Positions 35,732-45,530 are shown, counted from the stretch's first letter. The stretch: DNA of 64,000 bases from Eubacteriales bacterium (GCA_030531505.1 JAUNNH010000007.1:1-64000), one strand, 5' to 3'. Numbers and translations are program-made. The notes: generated from the sequence alone by a model not told the origin.

Positions 35732-36142
35732 ATGAACTGTAAACCTATTTCTTTCCATTTACGGGAAAACCCCGCCGGAAATCTGTCTTTCCTGGAGGGG
35801 GAGCACGATCTGCCCTTCGAAATCAAAAGAGCGTACTATATCTATGATGTCCCTGCTGACGGACGCCGTGGGTTCCATGCGCATAAAGAGCTGCAGCAAT
35901 GTTTGATATGTATACATGGAAGCTGCAAGATCCTCGTGGACGACGGAAAGGAACAGCGAGTCTACGAACTGAACAACCCCAATGAGGGGCTGTATATCGG
36001 CCCTGTTACATGGCGTGAGATGTTTGATTTCAGCGATGGGGCAGTTCTTCTGGCGCTTGTCTCACAGTATTATACCGAAGAGGACTATATTCGCGATTAC
36101 GCGCAATTCAAAGAATATGTAAATGGAGGATCAGACAAATGA
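35732..36142 (+). CDS. fdtA: dTDP-4-oxo-6-deoxyglucose 3,4-ketoisomerase (FdtA/QdtA)
   Basis: 136-residue cupin isomerising the RmlB product to the 3-keto sugar. Conserved segments are [37 protein letters not shown] with the metal/catalytic histidines, and [15 protein letters not shown]. FdtA gives the galacto and QdtA the gluco isomer; the sequence alone does not decide. Overlaps fdtB by 4 nt. Confidence 0.9.
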   Translation: MNCKPISFHLRENPAGNLSFLEGEHDLPFEIKRAYYIYDVPADGRRGFHAHKELQQCLICIHGSCKILVDDGKEQRVYELNNPNEGLYIGPVTWREMFDFSDGAVLLALVSQYYTEEDYIRDYAQFKEYVNGGSDK

Positions 36143-37233
36143 ATGTTCTTTTTGCAGATTTCGCGCCGATGCATCAGGAAATCAGAGACGAGATGCTCGG
36201 CACCTTTACCGATATCTATGACAAGGGCTGGTTTATCGGCGGGGAACCCTGCACTCGTTTTGAGGAAGAGTTTGCCGCATATTGCGGCGCGCAATACTGC
36301 GTCGGCTGCGGTAATGGGCTTGACTCTCTTCATATGATTCTCAAAGCCTACGGTATCGGCGAGGGGGATGAGGTCATTGTGCCTGCACAGACCTATATTG
36401 CAACCGCACTTGCCATCACTTATGCGGGTGCGCGTCCTGTCTGCGTGGATATTGAGCCTGATTATTTTTCCCTTGATCCGGAAAAGGTAGAGGCAGCCGT
36501 GACACCGCGCACAAAGGCCATCATGATGGTTCATCTCTATGGTCAGGTCGGCCGCTGGGACGAGGTTGCCGCGATTGCAAAGAAGCATGGCCTGCTGATG
36601 ATCGAAGACTCTGCCCAGGCGCATGGCGCGACCTATAAGGGACGCAAAACCGGAAACCTCGGCAATGCCGCCGGCTTCAGCTTCTATCCCGGCAAAAACC
36701 TCGGCGCGCTGGGCGACGCGGGCGGCGTGACCACATCGGACAAGTCGGTTGCAGACTATGTGCGCGCGTACAGCAACTATGGTTCCTATGTGAAGTACCA
36801 TCATGAGTATAAGGGCGTCAACTCCCGTCTGGATACGGTGCAGGCAGCACTGCTGTCCGTGAAGCTCAAGCATCTCGACGCATGGCGGGTGGATCGCGTG
36901 AGGATTGCAAACCGCTACCTTAATGAGATCAAGAATCCGCTCCTCAAGCTCCCGGCTGTAAACCCGGATGGCGAGCATGTCTGGCATATCTTTGCGGTCC
37001 TCACCCCGGAGCGTGCACGGCTGGAGCAGTATCTGGACGAGTGCGGCATCGGCCACCAGTGCCACTATCCCTTCCCGACCCACCTGCATAAGGCCTACGA
37101 GGATCTCGGCTATCACCGCGGCGACTTCCCGGTGGCGGAGATGGCCGCCGATCAGGAACTGAGCCTGCCCATGTTCTACGGCATGACGGAAGAGCAGCAG
37201 AGCTATATCATCGAGAAGCTGAATCAGTTTTAA
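36139..37233 (+). CDS. fdtB: dTDP-3-amino-3,6-dideoxyhexose aminotransferase (FdtB-like)
   Basis: 364-residue PLP enzyme of the DegT/DnrJ/EryC1 family that aminates C3 of the FdtA product. Features are [20 protein letters not shown], the PLP-stacking [15 protein letters not shown], the Schiff-base lysine in [14 protein letters not shown], and [12 protein letters not shown]. The coding region is more GC-rich than the neighbours, like rmlB. Product: dTDP-Fucp3N or dTDP-Quip3N. Confidence 0.92.
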   Translation: MNVLFADFAPMHQEIRDEMLGTFTDIYDKGWFIGGEPCTRFEEEFAAYCGAQYCVGCGNGLDSLHMILKAYGIGEGDEVIVPAQTYIATALAITYAGARPVCVDIEPDYFSLDPEKVEAAVTPRTKAIMMVHLYGQVGRWDEVAAIAKKHGLLMIEDSAQAHGATYKGRKTGNLGNAAGFSFYPGKNLGALGDAGGVTTSDKSVADYVRAYSNYGSYVKYHHEYKGVNSRLDTVQAALLSVKLKHLDAWRVDRVRIANRYLNEIKNPLLKLPAVNPDGEHVWHIFAVLTPERARLEQYLDECGIGHQCHYPFPTHLHKAYEDLGYHRGDFPVAEMAADQELSLPMFYGMTEEQQSYIIEKLNQF

Positions 37234-37246
37234 CGATTATTACAGT

Positions 37247-37777
37247 ATGGAAGAAAGAACGAATCACTATTCTCTGCGTCCGCTTGAGCTGAAAGATGCG
37301 GACAGAATGCTGGAATGGATGCAAAACCGAGATATCACCAGGTTTTTGCAAATCGGCGGCCCTGAAACGACAAAAGATCATGTACTGAGTTTTATTCAGC
37401 ATTCCGCTGAAGACCAGGACAATCTCCATCGTGCGATTGTAGACGATACGGATACATATCTGGGCACGGTGAGTCTCAAACATATCGACCGTGAAAAGCG
37501 TGAAGCGGAGTATGCCATCGCCATGCATAACTCCGCGCTGGGAACGGGGGCCTCGGCGGACGGCAGCCGCCTGATCCTTCAGACTGCTTTTGAGGAATTA
37601 GGCCTGCAAAGGGTATATCTTTACGTCCTTGAGGAGAATCAGCGTGCCATACGCTTTTATAACAAGATGGGATTTCAGTATACCCATTCCAGCACCATTG
37701 AACATAAAGGCAAGAAAAAAACGTTGATGTGGTTTGAAATTCTCCGCGATGCTCGTCCTGCTGTTTCTGAAAACTGA
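37247..37777 (+). CDS. GNAT-family N-acetyltransferase
   Basis: 176 residues. The RimJ/RimL-type start YSLRPLELKDADRMLEWM is followed by YLGTVSLKHIDREKREAEYA, the acetyl-CoA pocket (normally RxxGxG) reading ALGTGASADG, and VLEENQRAIRFYNKMGF. It lies 13 nt after fdtB. Since the FdtC-like gene upstream is broken, this protein may now acetylate the 3-amino sugar; that is inference from position. Confidence 0.88.
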   Translation: MEERTNHYSLRPLELKDADRMLEWMQNRDITRFLQIGGPETTKDHVLSFIQHSAEDQDNLHRAIVDDTDTYLGTVSLKHIDREKREAEYAIAMHNSALGTGASADGSRLILQTAFEELGLQRVYLYVLEENQRAIRFYNKMGFQYTHSSTIEHKGKKKTLMWFEILRDARPAVSEN

Positions 37778-37844
37778 CATGGGATGCAGGCCGGTTACTC
37801 CGACATGTTCCTCACCACAACAATAAACATGAAGAGGACCTCAA

Positions 37845-38876
37845 ATGAAGAATCAGAGAAGCTCAAATATAGAGCTGCTTAGATTGCTCTGTATGCTCGG
37901 CGTTATTTTCTTGCATTACTATAATGCAGGTATGGGCGGGGCAAGCAAATATGTGGCAGCGGGGTCAATAAACGATATCGTTTTGCGCAGCATGGAATCC
38001 TTTTTTATATGTGCGGTTGATGTCTTTGTTATGATATCCGGGTATTTTCTGTCACAGGCAAATAAGCGGACAGTCGGACGTGCATTGAATCTGCTCATCC
38101 AGACGTCCATATACAGAATTCTGTATTATTTTGTCGATTTATTACTCCACCACAAATCTTTTCGCTGGTTATCTCTGCTGTACATGATGTTACCCATGAA
38201 TTGGTTTGTCATGCTGTATGTGACACTGTATCTGATTTCTCCGCTGCTCAATCACGCGTTTAGTCTTACAAAGCAGAAAACGGCCGTTTTGCTGGTGATC
38301 TGCCTGTTCTCCTGTTTTCCGACGATTGCCGATTCGATGAGTGCTTTGATGAAAACCAATCTCAGCACGTTCAGTACGATCAGCATGTACGGCAACAACC
38401 GAGGTTACACGATCACCAACTTCTGTATGTGCTATCTGATAGGCGCGTACCTGAGGCAGAATTCCTTCAGCGGCATCCGAAAACCGGCGCTTGTGGGAAT
38501 TCTGCTGCTCACGACTTGCACACTGGTACTGTGGAGCAAAAAGGATGGCAGCACGGCGTGGGCCTATTATAATCCTGTGATTATCGTCCACGCTGCGGCG
38601 CTCATCTTGCTGTTTCTGAAATTTGAGATGGGATGCAGACCTGTCATCAATGAGCTTTCCGGCGCGGCGTTCAGTGTATATATTCTTCATCCATGGTTCC
38701 TGCATATGTATAACACGGAGCCAAATGTAAACGGGAGCGTTTTCAAAATGCTGCTGCATATTTTGTTCACTGTTTTTTCGATTGCGGTTATGAGCTATGC
38801 GGCAGATAAAGTTTATAAGCTGTTATTTGGAAAAGCGGCGCAAATCCTGAAAAAATACAGACCGTATACACTTTGA
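37845..38876 (+). CDS. Acyltransferase 3 family membrane protein (O-acetyltransferase)
   Basis: 343-residue protein with about ten membrane segments. NIELLRLLCMLGVIFLHYYN carries the catalytic His and Arg typical of OafA/NolL-type O-acyltransferases, and AVDVFVMISGYFLS is the second family block. Expected to acetylate a sugar of the surface glycan or its lipid-linked precursor. GAAFSVYILHPWF near the C-terminus is also typical. Confidence 0.9.
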   Translation: MKNQRSSNIELLRLLCMLGVIFLHYYNAGMGGASKYVAAGSINDIVLRSMESFFICAVDVFVMISGYFLSQANKRTVGRALNLLIQTSIYRILYYFVDLLLHHKSFRWLSLLYMMLPMNWFVMLYVTLYLISPLLNHAFSLTKQKTAVLLVICLFSCFPTIADSMSALMKTNLSTFSTISMYGNNRGYTITNFCMCYLIGAYLRQNSFSGIRKPALVGILLLTTCTLVLWSKKDGSTAWAYYNPVIIVHAAALILLFLKFEMGCRPVINELSGAAFSVYILHPWFLHMYNTEPNVNGSVFKMLLHILFTVFSIAVMSYAADKVYKLLFGKAAQILKKYRPYTL

Positions 38877-38934
38877 GCATTAACGATAGAGCGCGTTCCT
38901 TAAATACAGTTCTTTTAGAGAGAGGTTCGGCAAT

Positions 38935-40158
38935 ATGGATAAACCGTTAATCAGCGTATTGGTAGTCTGCTACAACAACCAGCAATTTATATATGAGTGC
39001 TTGCACTCCATATTTTTGCAGACCTATCCCAGAATCGAAGTTCTAATCGGAGACGATGGATCATCGGATTTTAACGGTGAGAGACTGATTTCGTGGATCA
39101 ATGGAAACGTCACTCCAAACGTTGAAAAGATTGCGGTTTTCCACAATGAGGAAAATCTCGGTACGGTAGCGAATCTGGAAAAGCTGCAGGAGAAGAGCAG
39201 CGGGGAATACCTGTTCAATATTGCGGCTGATGATGCCCTGTTCGACGGGACTGTGCTGGACAACATGTTTGCCTGCGCACAAAAAAGAGGCGCTGATTTT
39301 GTCATCTCCGACACGGAAATGTGGGACCATGAACTGCGTAAACGCCTGGACAGCTTTATTAAGCCTGACACAATTGAACTGATTGAAAATGGGAGTGCTC
39401 GGGATCTGTTCGCGGCATGTGCGGAAAAGTGTATTCTGCCCGCATGCTTTCTGTACAGAAAAAGCTTGCTGAACAAGGTCGGAAAGCTGTCAAATACATA
39501 TCGTCTGGTAGAGGATTGGCCGACGAATCTGCGTTTATTGGCGCAGGGAATCAAACCGGTTTATGACGGCACAACGCCCTCTATCAAGCATAGGGATGGC
39601 GGCATCAGCCACGGGAACTCTCTGCAGTCCAAAAAAACATTCCTGATTTATTATAATGATATCATCAATCTGTACGCCAATGAGATCGAGCCGCATCTGG
39701 ATCTGTTGACTGACGACGAAAAAAAGAGGATCAAGACTATATTTGACGACCGTGTACGTGCTTACTATAAGATACATGTACCGGAGTATTATAAGTGCTG
39801 CGAGGGGAATCTAGACGCCGCCATAAAGGAACTGAAGGCGGCGGAAAAAGCGGGGCATGTCCTTCCGACGAAAGCAAATACTGTTCAGCAGGTAATGGAG
39901 ATGTCAAAAGTGTATTCAAAACGCGAGAAACTTAAAAAATATGCTTACATGCTCTCACGGAAAAAAGTCGTGATCGCTTCTGTACTGCTCATGTTTCTCT
40001 GTTTCATAACTGGCGGAGTCCTGGGCATCCCGGCAACGGGATTTGCCAATATGCTAAGCATATGTATGATGCTCGCCGGCTGCCTTTCTGCTGTATATGC
40101 CGCGGGCGCAGTCTGCGTGAACATCCTGCTGCGCATGCGGCAGCGCCGTCATGGATGA
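38935..40158 (+). CDS. Family 2 glycosyltransferase with C-terminal membrane pair (paralogue B)
   Basis: 407 residues. ISVLVVCYNNQQFIYECLHS, VLIGDDGSSDFNGERL, LFNIAADDALFDGTVL (metal site) and LVEDWPTNLRLLAQG form the GT-A domain. A helical middle leads to two C-terminal membrane segments (KKVVIASVLLMFLCFITGGV and ANMLSICMMLAGCLSAVYAA). The same layout recurs at 41617. Membrane anchorage suggests action on a lipid-linked glycan. Confidence 0.87.
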   Translation: MDKPLISVLVVCYNNQQFIYECLHSIFLQTYPRIEVLIGDDGSSDFNGERLISWINGNVTPNVEKIAVFHNEENLGTVANLEKLQEKSSGEYLFNIAADDALFDGTVLDNMFACAQKRGADFVISDTEMWDHELRKRLDSFIKPDTIELIENGSARDLFAACAEKCILPACFLYRKSLLNKVGKLSNTYRLVEDWPTNLRLLAQGIKPVYDGTTPSIKHRDGGISHGNSLQSKKTFLIYYNDIINLYANEIEPHLDLLTDDEKKRIKTIFDDRVRAYYKIHVPEYYKCCEGNLDAAIKELKAAEKAGHVLPTKANTVQQVMEMSKVYSKREKLKKYAYMLSRKKVVIASVLLMFLCFITGGVLGIPATGFANMLSICMMLAGCLSAVYAAGAVCVNILLRMRQRRHG

Positions 40159-40178
40159 TCGGACTGAGGTGAAGCAAA

Positions 40179-41597
40179 ATGCCAAATAACGTTCCAAAGT
40201 ATACAAATATGCTGTTCTTTCGGACTGCGTGTGAAGCGGCCCTGAAAGAGAGAAGCACGGATCATTATCAGTCGATCATTTATAAGCTTGCTCACCGTAA
40301 AGCTCCTGCAGGCGGCTCCTTTTGGAAAATCCCGCAAGGGGAGGAGAAAAACCGTGAAGCGCTGACCATGCTGGCACATCTTTTAGAGCAGAATGTTCAA
40401 GCGGGCGCACTCAAAGTTTTCCAGAGTGAGATCGAGAGAGATATCTATAAACAGAAGATATGCAAGATTGTGTTCCTGGTGCAGGAATATTCGGTCTGGC
40501 CGGCGGTGGAGTTCCTTTACCATGCTGCGGCTGCCGATTCCCGTTTTGATGTTTCGGCTGTCTATATCCCGTTTAAGCACCCAAACGCTACCGCCGAGGA
40601 CAACAATCTTGAAAAATACCGGGCTGCTGGTATTCCGGTCCTGAACTATGACGAGTACAATCTGTCGGAAGAGAATCCGGATGTTGCGGTTTTTACAAAG
40701 CCATATTCCAGTATCCCGAAGCAGTTTTACATCAGCGAAGTAGAGAGAGTCGTCAAATACACGATTTACATTCCCTATGGTCTGGAACTGAACAAACGGC
40801 TTATTCGCTATGGCTTTCATGAATACTGCCATTATACCGTCTGGCGCCATTTGGCCTATGGCGATATAGTGAAACAATACGGCATCAAGTACGGATACCG
40901 CAACGGTGAAAACATTGTCGTCTGGGGGCATCCGCGCGTTGATAATTATCGTGTTGAAAATTTGCCCGCACCAAACAAAGAATGGAAGAAAAAAATAGAC
41001 GGGCGCAAAGTGATCCTCTGGTGTCCCCATCATACGATCGTTCCGGGGCCGGAATGCGTGAGCACATGGCTTAAAAACTATGAGGCTGTTTTCGCGCTTT
41101 TCGAGGAGCATCCGGAGGCGGTCCTTTTGTGGCGCCCGCACCCGCTGCTCTTTGGGGCAATAGTCAACAATGGGCATATGAGTCAAAAAGAGCTGGATGC
41201 CTTTCTTGCTGAGAAAACAGCGAAAGACAATATCATTCTCGACACGACTGAGGATTACAGAACTGCTTTTTCCATGTCCGATGCCATTATCACAGATGGC
41301 ACCACCTTTTCCATTGAATATTTGCTGACCGGAAAGCCGCTCATGGTTACGACGGAAACGCTGGATCAGTTTTATGAGCCGGAGGAGATGGAAAGCGCGC
41401 TCTATATCGGACGTACTCACGAGGATATCCGCAGCTTTGTGGAGAATATCCTGTCCAATCAGGATCCAAAGCGGGATAAACGCACGCAGTTCGCAGACCA
41501 CTTGTTCCTTAGATTTAAGGACAAATCCGTAAGCCAGAACATTCTGGACAATATCCTGACGGATATCAGTGAAGAAATACAGAGATACTTTCGATAA
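40179..41597 (+). CDS. CDP-glycerol glycerophosphotransferase-like protein (TagB/TagF superfamily)
   Basis: 472 residues, GT-B fold. The N-terminal half is unusual, but the second half has VVWGHPRVDN, VILWCPHHTIVPG, LLWRPHPLLFGAIVNN and AFSMSDAIITDGTTFSIEYL, which match the RxHP and DxSS-type motifs of teichoic-acid polymerases; here DGTTFSIEY replaces the usual DYSS. The cytidylyltransferase at 42898 could supply the CDP-activated polyol. Suggests a phosphodiester-linked substituent on the polymer. Exact donor unknown. Confidence 0.78.
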   Translation: MPNNVPKYTNMLFFRTACEAALKERSTDHYQSIIYKLAHRKAPAGGSFWKIPQGEEKNREALTMLAHLLEQNVQAGALKVFQSEIERDIYKQKICKIVFLVQEYSVWPAVEFLYHAAAADSRFDVSAVYIPFKHPNATAEDNNLEKYRAAGIPVLNYDEYNLSEENPDVAVFTKPYSSIPKQFYISEVERVVKYTIYIPYGLELNKRLIRYGFHEYCHYTVWRHLAYGDIVKQYGIKYGYRNGENIVVWGHPRVDNYRVENLPAPNKEWKKKIDGRKVILWCPHHTIVPGPECVSTWLKNYEAVFALFEEHPEAVLLWRPHPLLFGAIVNNGHMSQKELDAFLAEKTAKDNIILDTTEDYRTAFSMSDAIITDGTTFSIEYLLTGKPLMVTTETLDQFYEPEEMESALYIGRTHEDIRSFVENILSNQDPKRDKRTQFADHLFLRFKDKSVSQNILDNILTDISEEIQRYFR

Positions 41598-41616
41598 CGA
41601 ATAGAGGGCGAGAAAA

Positions 41617-42876
41617 ATGAACAAAGATTCCAATGCGGGAAAAGAGAATTTTCAAGAAAACGTAGATGACTGCCGCTGCTGGCCGGAGGAAGACTACCCG
41701 ATCGAAAAGTATCCGGTGTGGAGTATTCTTGTCCTGTGCTATAAAAACAGAGCCCTGCTGGATGGAATGCTGAAATCCATTTTCAGCCAGGATTATCCCC
41801 GCATTCGCTTGATCGTATCTGACGATGGGAGTGCAGACTTTGATGTTGAGGCTGTCAAGGAGTTCATAGAGGAAAATAAGGAAGCCAACATCGTTGAATA
41901 TCGCGTCCAGAAAAATGCGAAAAACATGAAGACGGTGCCGCATATCAGCAAATGCCTGGAAGACTCCGGAGAATACTTTGTTTTCACCGCCGCGGATGAC
42001 CGTTTTGTGAGAAATGATGCAATTACAAAATACAACCGTGCTTTTGCTGCAAATCCCGAGGCTGTATGGCTGGTAGCAAAATGCAATGTCGTGACGCCGG
42101 ATTATCAGCGCAGCATCTACATTACTCCCACTGTTGAGGACGACCCGTTTTTCGTGAGCGGCGATGCAAAAAGTCTCTTCAGCCGGTGGAGCCGACGTGG
42201 GATGGCTGTGCCTTGCTCAATGGCTTTTAAGCGGGCTGCACTGGAGGCGGTCGGAGGCATAGATCCCTCATATACCTATCTGGAAGACTGGCCTTTGGAA
42301 TTAAAGCTGTGCAGGAATGGATATGCGCCCATCTATCTTCCTTATATCACAGCTGCCCACAGCAGCGGCGGCGTGACCAATTCCAATGAAACATATGGTG
42401 TAGAAGTTCGCCGCAGCTTCTATGATGACAAACAAAGATTGTTCCAGCAGGAAGTGGAGCCGTATATGGATATGCTGGCTCCTGAAGACAGGGAAGCGTA
42501 TCGGATCTACCAGCATGAGATATTTGACCGCTCCTACTTTTTCAATATTGAATGGGAAGGAGCGCCCCGCTTTAAGAAACTGAAACTGGCATTGAGCAGC
42601 TGGCAGCATTTCTGGTGGATTGTCGAGCAGCAGTATATGAAGAGATGCGCAGATCTTGATCGCAAAAAGCTGCTTCTCGCCTCACAGTTCCTGCTGCTGA
42701 TCAGTTATTTCATGCTGTCACCGGGAAATACATGGTCATTATCTTCGTTCTTTAAAATCGTTGGGGCGATCGATTTTATCGCAGCGCTTTTCATCGTTGT
42801 CTTTGCTGTTGCCTCTGTGCCTGTTGAAATCATGTGCAAGCGCAAAGCAGAGCTGCGTCAACAACTTGTAAATTGA
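41617..42876 (+). CDS. Family 2 glycosyltransferase with C-terminal membrane pair (paralogue C)
   Basis: 419 residues. A polar 30-residue N-terminal extension precedes WSILVLCYKNRALLDGMLKS, LIVSDDGSADFDVEAV and VFTAADDRFVRNDAI. The acceptor side shows YLEDWPLELKLCRNG. Two C-terminal membrane segments (LLLASQFLLLISYFML and IDFIAALFIVVFAVASVPV) follow. It shares motif spacing and layout with the 38935 protein, so the two are probably duplicates. Confidence 0.87.
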   Translation: MNKDSNAGKENFQENVDDCRCWPEEDYPIEKYPVWSILVLCYKNRALLDGMLKSIFSQDYPRIRLIVSDDGSADFDVEAVKEFIEENKEANIVEYRVQKNAKNMKTVPHISKCLEDSGEYFVFTAADDRFVRNDAITKYNRAFAANPEAVWLVAKCNVVTPDYQRSIYITPTVEDDPFFVSGDAKSLFSRWSRRGMAVPCSMAFKRAALEAVGGIDPSYTYLEDWPLELKLCRNGYAPIYLPYITAAHSSGGVTNSNETYGVEVRRSFYDDKQRLFQQEVEPYMDMLAPEDREAYRIYQHEIFDRSYFFNIEWEGAPRFKKLKLALSSWQHFWWIVEQQYMKRCADLDRKKLLLASQFLLLISYFMLSPGNTWSLSSFFKIVGAIDFIAALFIVVFAVASVPVEIMCKRKAELRQQLVN

Positions 42877-42897
42877 TGAAATAGGGGGTGCTATTCA

Positions 42898-43611
42898 TTG
42901 AATATTGCGCTTATTATTGCCGGCGGTTCCGGCAATCGCATGCATCAGGATATTCCCAAACAATTCATCACAGTATATGAGAGACCTGTTATCGTATATA
43001 CACTGGAGGCATTTGAAAAGCACCCTGAAATCGACGTCATAGCGGCCGTCTGTATTGAAGGATGGGAACAGGTTTTGTGGGCATATGCAAGACAGTTCAA
43101 TATCACGAAGCTTGCTCATGTAGTCTCCGGAGGAAAGAACGGACAGGATTCCATCCGAAACGGCGTCTATGAATTGGAGAAACACTATTCCGCAGAGGAT
43201 ATCGTACTGATTCATGATGCTATTCGCCCTATGGTTAGCGCTGAAATCATATCCGACAATATCCGTGTTGCTCGTGAGTTTGGCAATGCCATCACTGTAA
43301 TCCCCTGTGCGGAAGCCATGATGGAGACAGAAGACGGCGTTGTGTCTGTTGGCTCCTACCCGCGCGACCGTCTCAAAAGGACACAGACCCCGCAGGCTTT
43401 TAAAATCGGGGATATTTGCAGCCTCCACAGGAGAGCACTCGAAGCTGGAATCACAAACTCCGTGGCTTCCTGTACGCTTAAGATCGAAATGGGGGAGCAG
43501 GTGTATTTTTCCGCAGGCTCTGAAAAGAATATCAAGCTGACGACAGTGGAGGATATCGACATTTTTAAGGCACTGCTGGCAGCAAAGCGATCTGACTGGC
43601 TAAAGGACTGA
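42898..43611 (+). CDS. tarI: IspD/TarI-type cytidylyltransferase
   Basis: 237 residues. NIALIIAGGSGNRMHQDIPKQF is the CTP site; IHDAIRPMVS and TQTPQAFKI are shared by IspD and TarI. The surface-polymer context and the CDP-polyol transferase-like gene nearby favour activation of a polyol or pentose phosphate (TarI-like) over isoprenoid synthesis. Start is TTG behind AGGGGG. Confidence 0.82.
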   Translation: MNIALIIAGGSGNRMHQDIPKQFITVYERPVIVYTLEAFEKHPEIDVIAAVCIEGWEQVLWAYARQFNITKLAHVVSGGKNGQDSIRNGVYELEKHYSAEDIVLIHDAIRPMVSAEIISDNIRVAREFGNAITVIPCAEAMMETEDGVVSVGSYPRDRLKRTQTPQAFKIGDICSLHRRALEAGITNSVASCTLKIEMGEQVYFSAGSEKNIKLTTVEDIDIFKALLAAKRSDWLKD

Positions 43612-43615
43612 TTAT

Positions 43616-44671
43616 ATGGAAATAAACAGCAGTAAGCTATGGTTGTCTGATCTGGATGAAGTAATCGCATCAATGCCCAATCTGAACAAACTGTCGGGAA
43701 AACGCATAATGGTTACCGGCTGTACAGGGCTTATCTGCTCAGCCGTAGTTGATCTCTTGATTCGGTGGAATGAAACGCATGCTGAAAAAATAATAATTGT
43801 TGCAGCAGGAAGAAACCCTGGCAGGATCACTGCCCGTTTCAAACCGTATGACAGGCAGGAGTGGTTCGTACCTGTTCAATACGACGCATCTTCTACAGAG
43901 AATGAACTGAATTTCCCGTGTGATTATATCATCCATGGTGCGAGCAATGCATCGCCAAACAGAATTATCAAAGAACCCGTTGAAACGATGCTCAGCAATT
44001 TCCTCGGTTTGAAGCTTCTCTTAGATTACGCGAAGGCGCGGGGAAGTAAACGAGTTTTGTATATTTCCAGCTCTGAAATCTATGGAAAGAAAAACGACAA
44101 CCTGCCATTTAAGTCGGATGAGTATGGATATATCGATCTGCTCAATGCGCGCAACTCTTATTCTGTCGGAAAGAGAGCGGCAGAAACTCTTTGTGCCTCC
44201 TATGCCGCAGAATATGGTGTGGAGTCAGTGATCGTTCGACCGGGACATATCTATGGCCCCACAGCAACGGAATCGGATAACCGTGTTTCTTCTGCGTGGG
44301 CCTATGCCGTGGCTCATGGAGAAGACATCGTGATGAAGAGTGATGGCACACAGATAAGGAGCTATTGCTACTGTCTCGATTGTGCTGGCGCAATTCTGCA
44401 AGTATTGCTATATGGAGAAAATACGCACGCTTATAACATCTCGAACCCGAACTCTATCATCACCATCCGTCAGATGGCAGAAATCCTTGCCAAAGCTGGC
44501 GGCACTTGTCTGCGGATAGAGCTTCCAACGGTTGACGAAAGAAAAAGCTTTAATCCCATGAGCAACTCATCGTTGGACAGCAGCGATCTGCAAGGCCTTG
44601 GCTGGGAGGGACTGTTCGATGCAGAGAGAGGCCTTGCGCATACTGTCGCAATTCTGAAAGAAATATCTTAA
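43616..44671 (+). CDS. NAD-dependent epimerase/dehydratase (extended SDR)
   Basis: 351 residues. MVTGCTGLICSAVVDLLI is the NAD loop, YISSSEIYGKK and NSYSVGKRAAETLC carry the catalytic Ser/Tyr/Lys, and VIVRPGHIYGPTATESDNR and DGTQIRSYCYCLDCAGAI match UDP-glucuronate decarboxylase-like enzymes. It immediately follows the cytidylyltransferase and probably acts on the same nucleotide-activated sugar. Specificity not predictable. Confidence 0.85.
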   Translation: MEINSSKLWLSDLDEVIASMPNLNKLSGKRIMVTGCTGLICSAVVDLLIRWNETHAEKIIIVAAGRNPGRITARFKPYDRQEWFVPVQYDASSTENELNFPCDYIIHGASNASPNRIIKEPVETMLSNFLGLKLLLDYAKARGSKRVLYISSSEIYGKKNDNLPFKSDEYGYIDLLNARNSYSVGKRAAETLCASYAAEYGVESVIVRPGHIYGPTATESDNRVSSAWAYAVAHGEDIVMKSDGTQIRSYCYCLDCAGAILQVLLYGENTHAYNISNPNSIITIRQMAEILAKAGGTCLRIELPTVDERKSFNPMSNSSLDSSDLQGLGWEGLFDAERGLAHTVAILKEIS

Positions 44672-44683
44672 AGGACAAAAATG

Positions 44684-45384
44684 ATGTTGGAAGAACTAAA
44701 GAGCAGGTGTGCCATGCAAATCTTGAACTGGTCCGACGCGGGATTGTGATCTATTCCTGGGGAAATGTCAGCGGCGTTGACAGAGAACAGGGGCTGATGG
44801 TCATCAAACCCTCAGGTATGGCGTATGACGGCATAAAACCGGAGGACATGGTTGTGGTCGACCTGGAGACCGGAGAAACTGTGGAGGGCAAATGAAAGCC
44901 TTCTTCTGATACCAAAACACACTTGGAACTGTATCGGGAGTTTCCCAAACTAGGCGGCATTGCCCATACCCATTCGGTAAATGCTGTGGCTTTTGCCCAG
45001 GCAGGGCGGGATATCCCGGCACTCGGGACAACACATGCTGATTACTTCTATGGGCCGATTCCCTGCACGCGGGGGTTGACGCAGGAAGAGGTCACAGAGG
45101 CTTATGAACGCAATACCGGAAAGGTCATTATAGACTGTTTTCTGGAATGCGGGATTGATCCAATGGAAGTGCCCGGTGTGGTTGTGAAAAACCATGGACC
45201 GTTCAGCTGGGGAGGAAATGCAGATGCCGCCGTGTGCTGTGCGGTCGTGATAGAAACTGTGGCGGAGATGGCGTTGAAGACGCTGCTGCTCAATCCGAGT
45301 GCATCTATGGCACAGTTCGTTCTCGATAAACACTATTTGAGGAAGCATGGCCCGGCTGCATACTATGGGCAGAAAAAGGCATAG
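44684..45384 (+). pseudogene. araD: L-ribulose-5-phosphate 4-epimerase / class II aldolase (AraD-like), two lesions
   Basis: Homology runs from ATG 44684 (MLEEL) to the natural end at 45384. Two lesions break it. First, one base is missing near 44698-44700: MLEELK is in frame 2, but the remainder (VCHANLELVRRGIVIYSWGN) is in the next frame. Second, TGA at 44893-44895 interrupts [22 protein letters not shown], where a Leu-type codon is usual. Downstream, [16 protein letters not shown] (zinc histidines) and [15 protein letters not shown] are intact. Likely an epimerase once used for a pentose or ribulose precursor. Confidence 0.88.
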
Positions 45385-45449
45385 CCCAGCTAAGATGCTG
45401 AAATAAACAGACACAAGGGAAAAAACACCTGTAAAGAAAAAGTGAAACT

Positions 45450-45530
45450 ATGTTAAACAAACTGAAACAACACCAGTTTCTCTTTGAGGAACTGGTAAAG
45501 TGCGACTATAAGAAGCGCAAGAGGAGATTT
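45450..45530 (+). pseudogene. Truncated 5' copy of the ABC-2 permease gene
   Basis: ATG 45450 opens MLNKLKQHQFLFEELVK, nearly identical to the start of the exporter permease at 47261. A 35-bp block (45456-45490) is base-for-base the same as 47276-47310. Homology fades after about 70 bp and the frame soon closes. Confidence 0.85.
45456..45490 (+). repeat. 35-bp perfect direct repeat, copy 1
   Basis: Identical to 47276-47310, 1820 bp away in the same orientation. Recombination between the copies would remove the whole GtrII gene and restore a single permease start. Confidence 0.9.

Noticed and set aside
44893..44895. In-frame TGA in the araD-like gene as selenocysteine
   Set aside because: The position is not a conserved Cys, no SECIS-like hairpin is evident directly after it, and the gene carries a second lesion.
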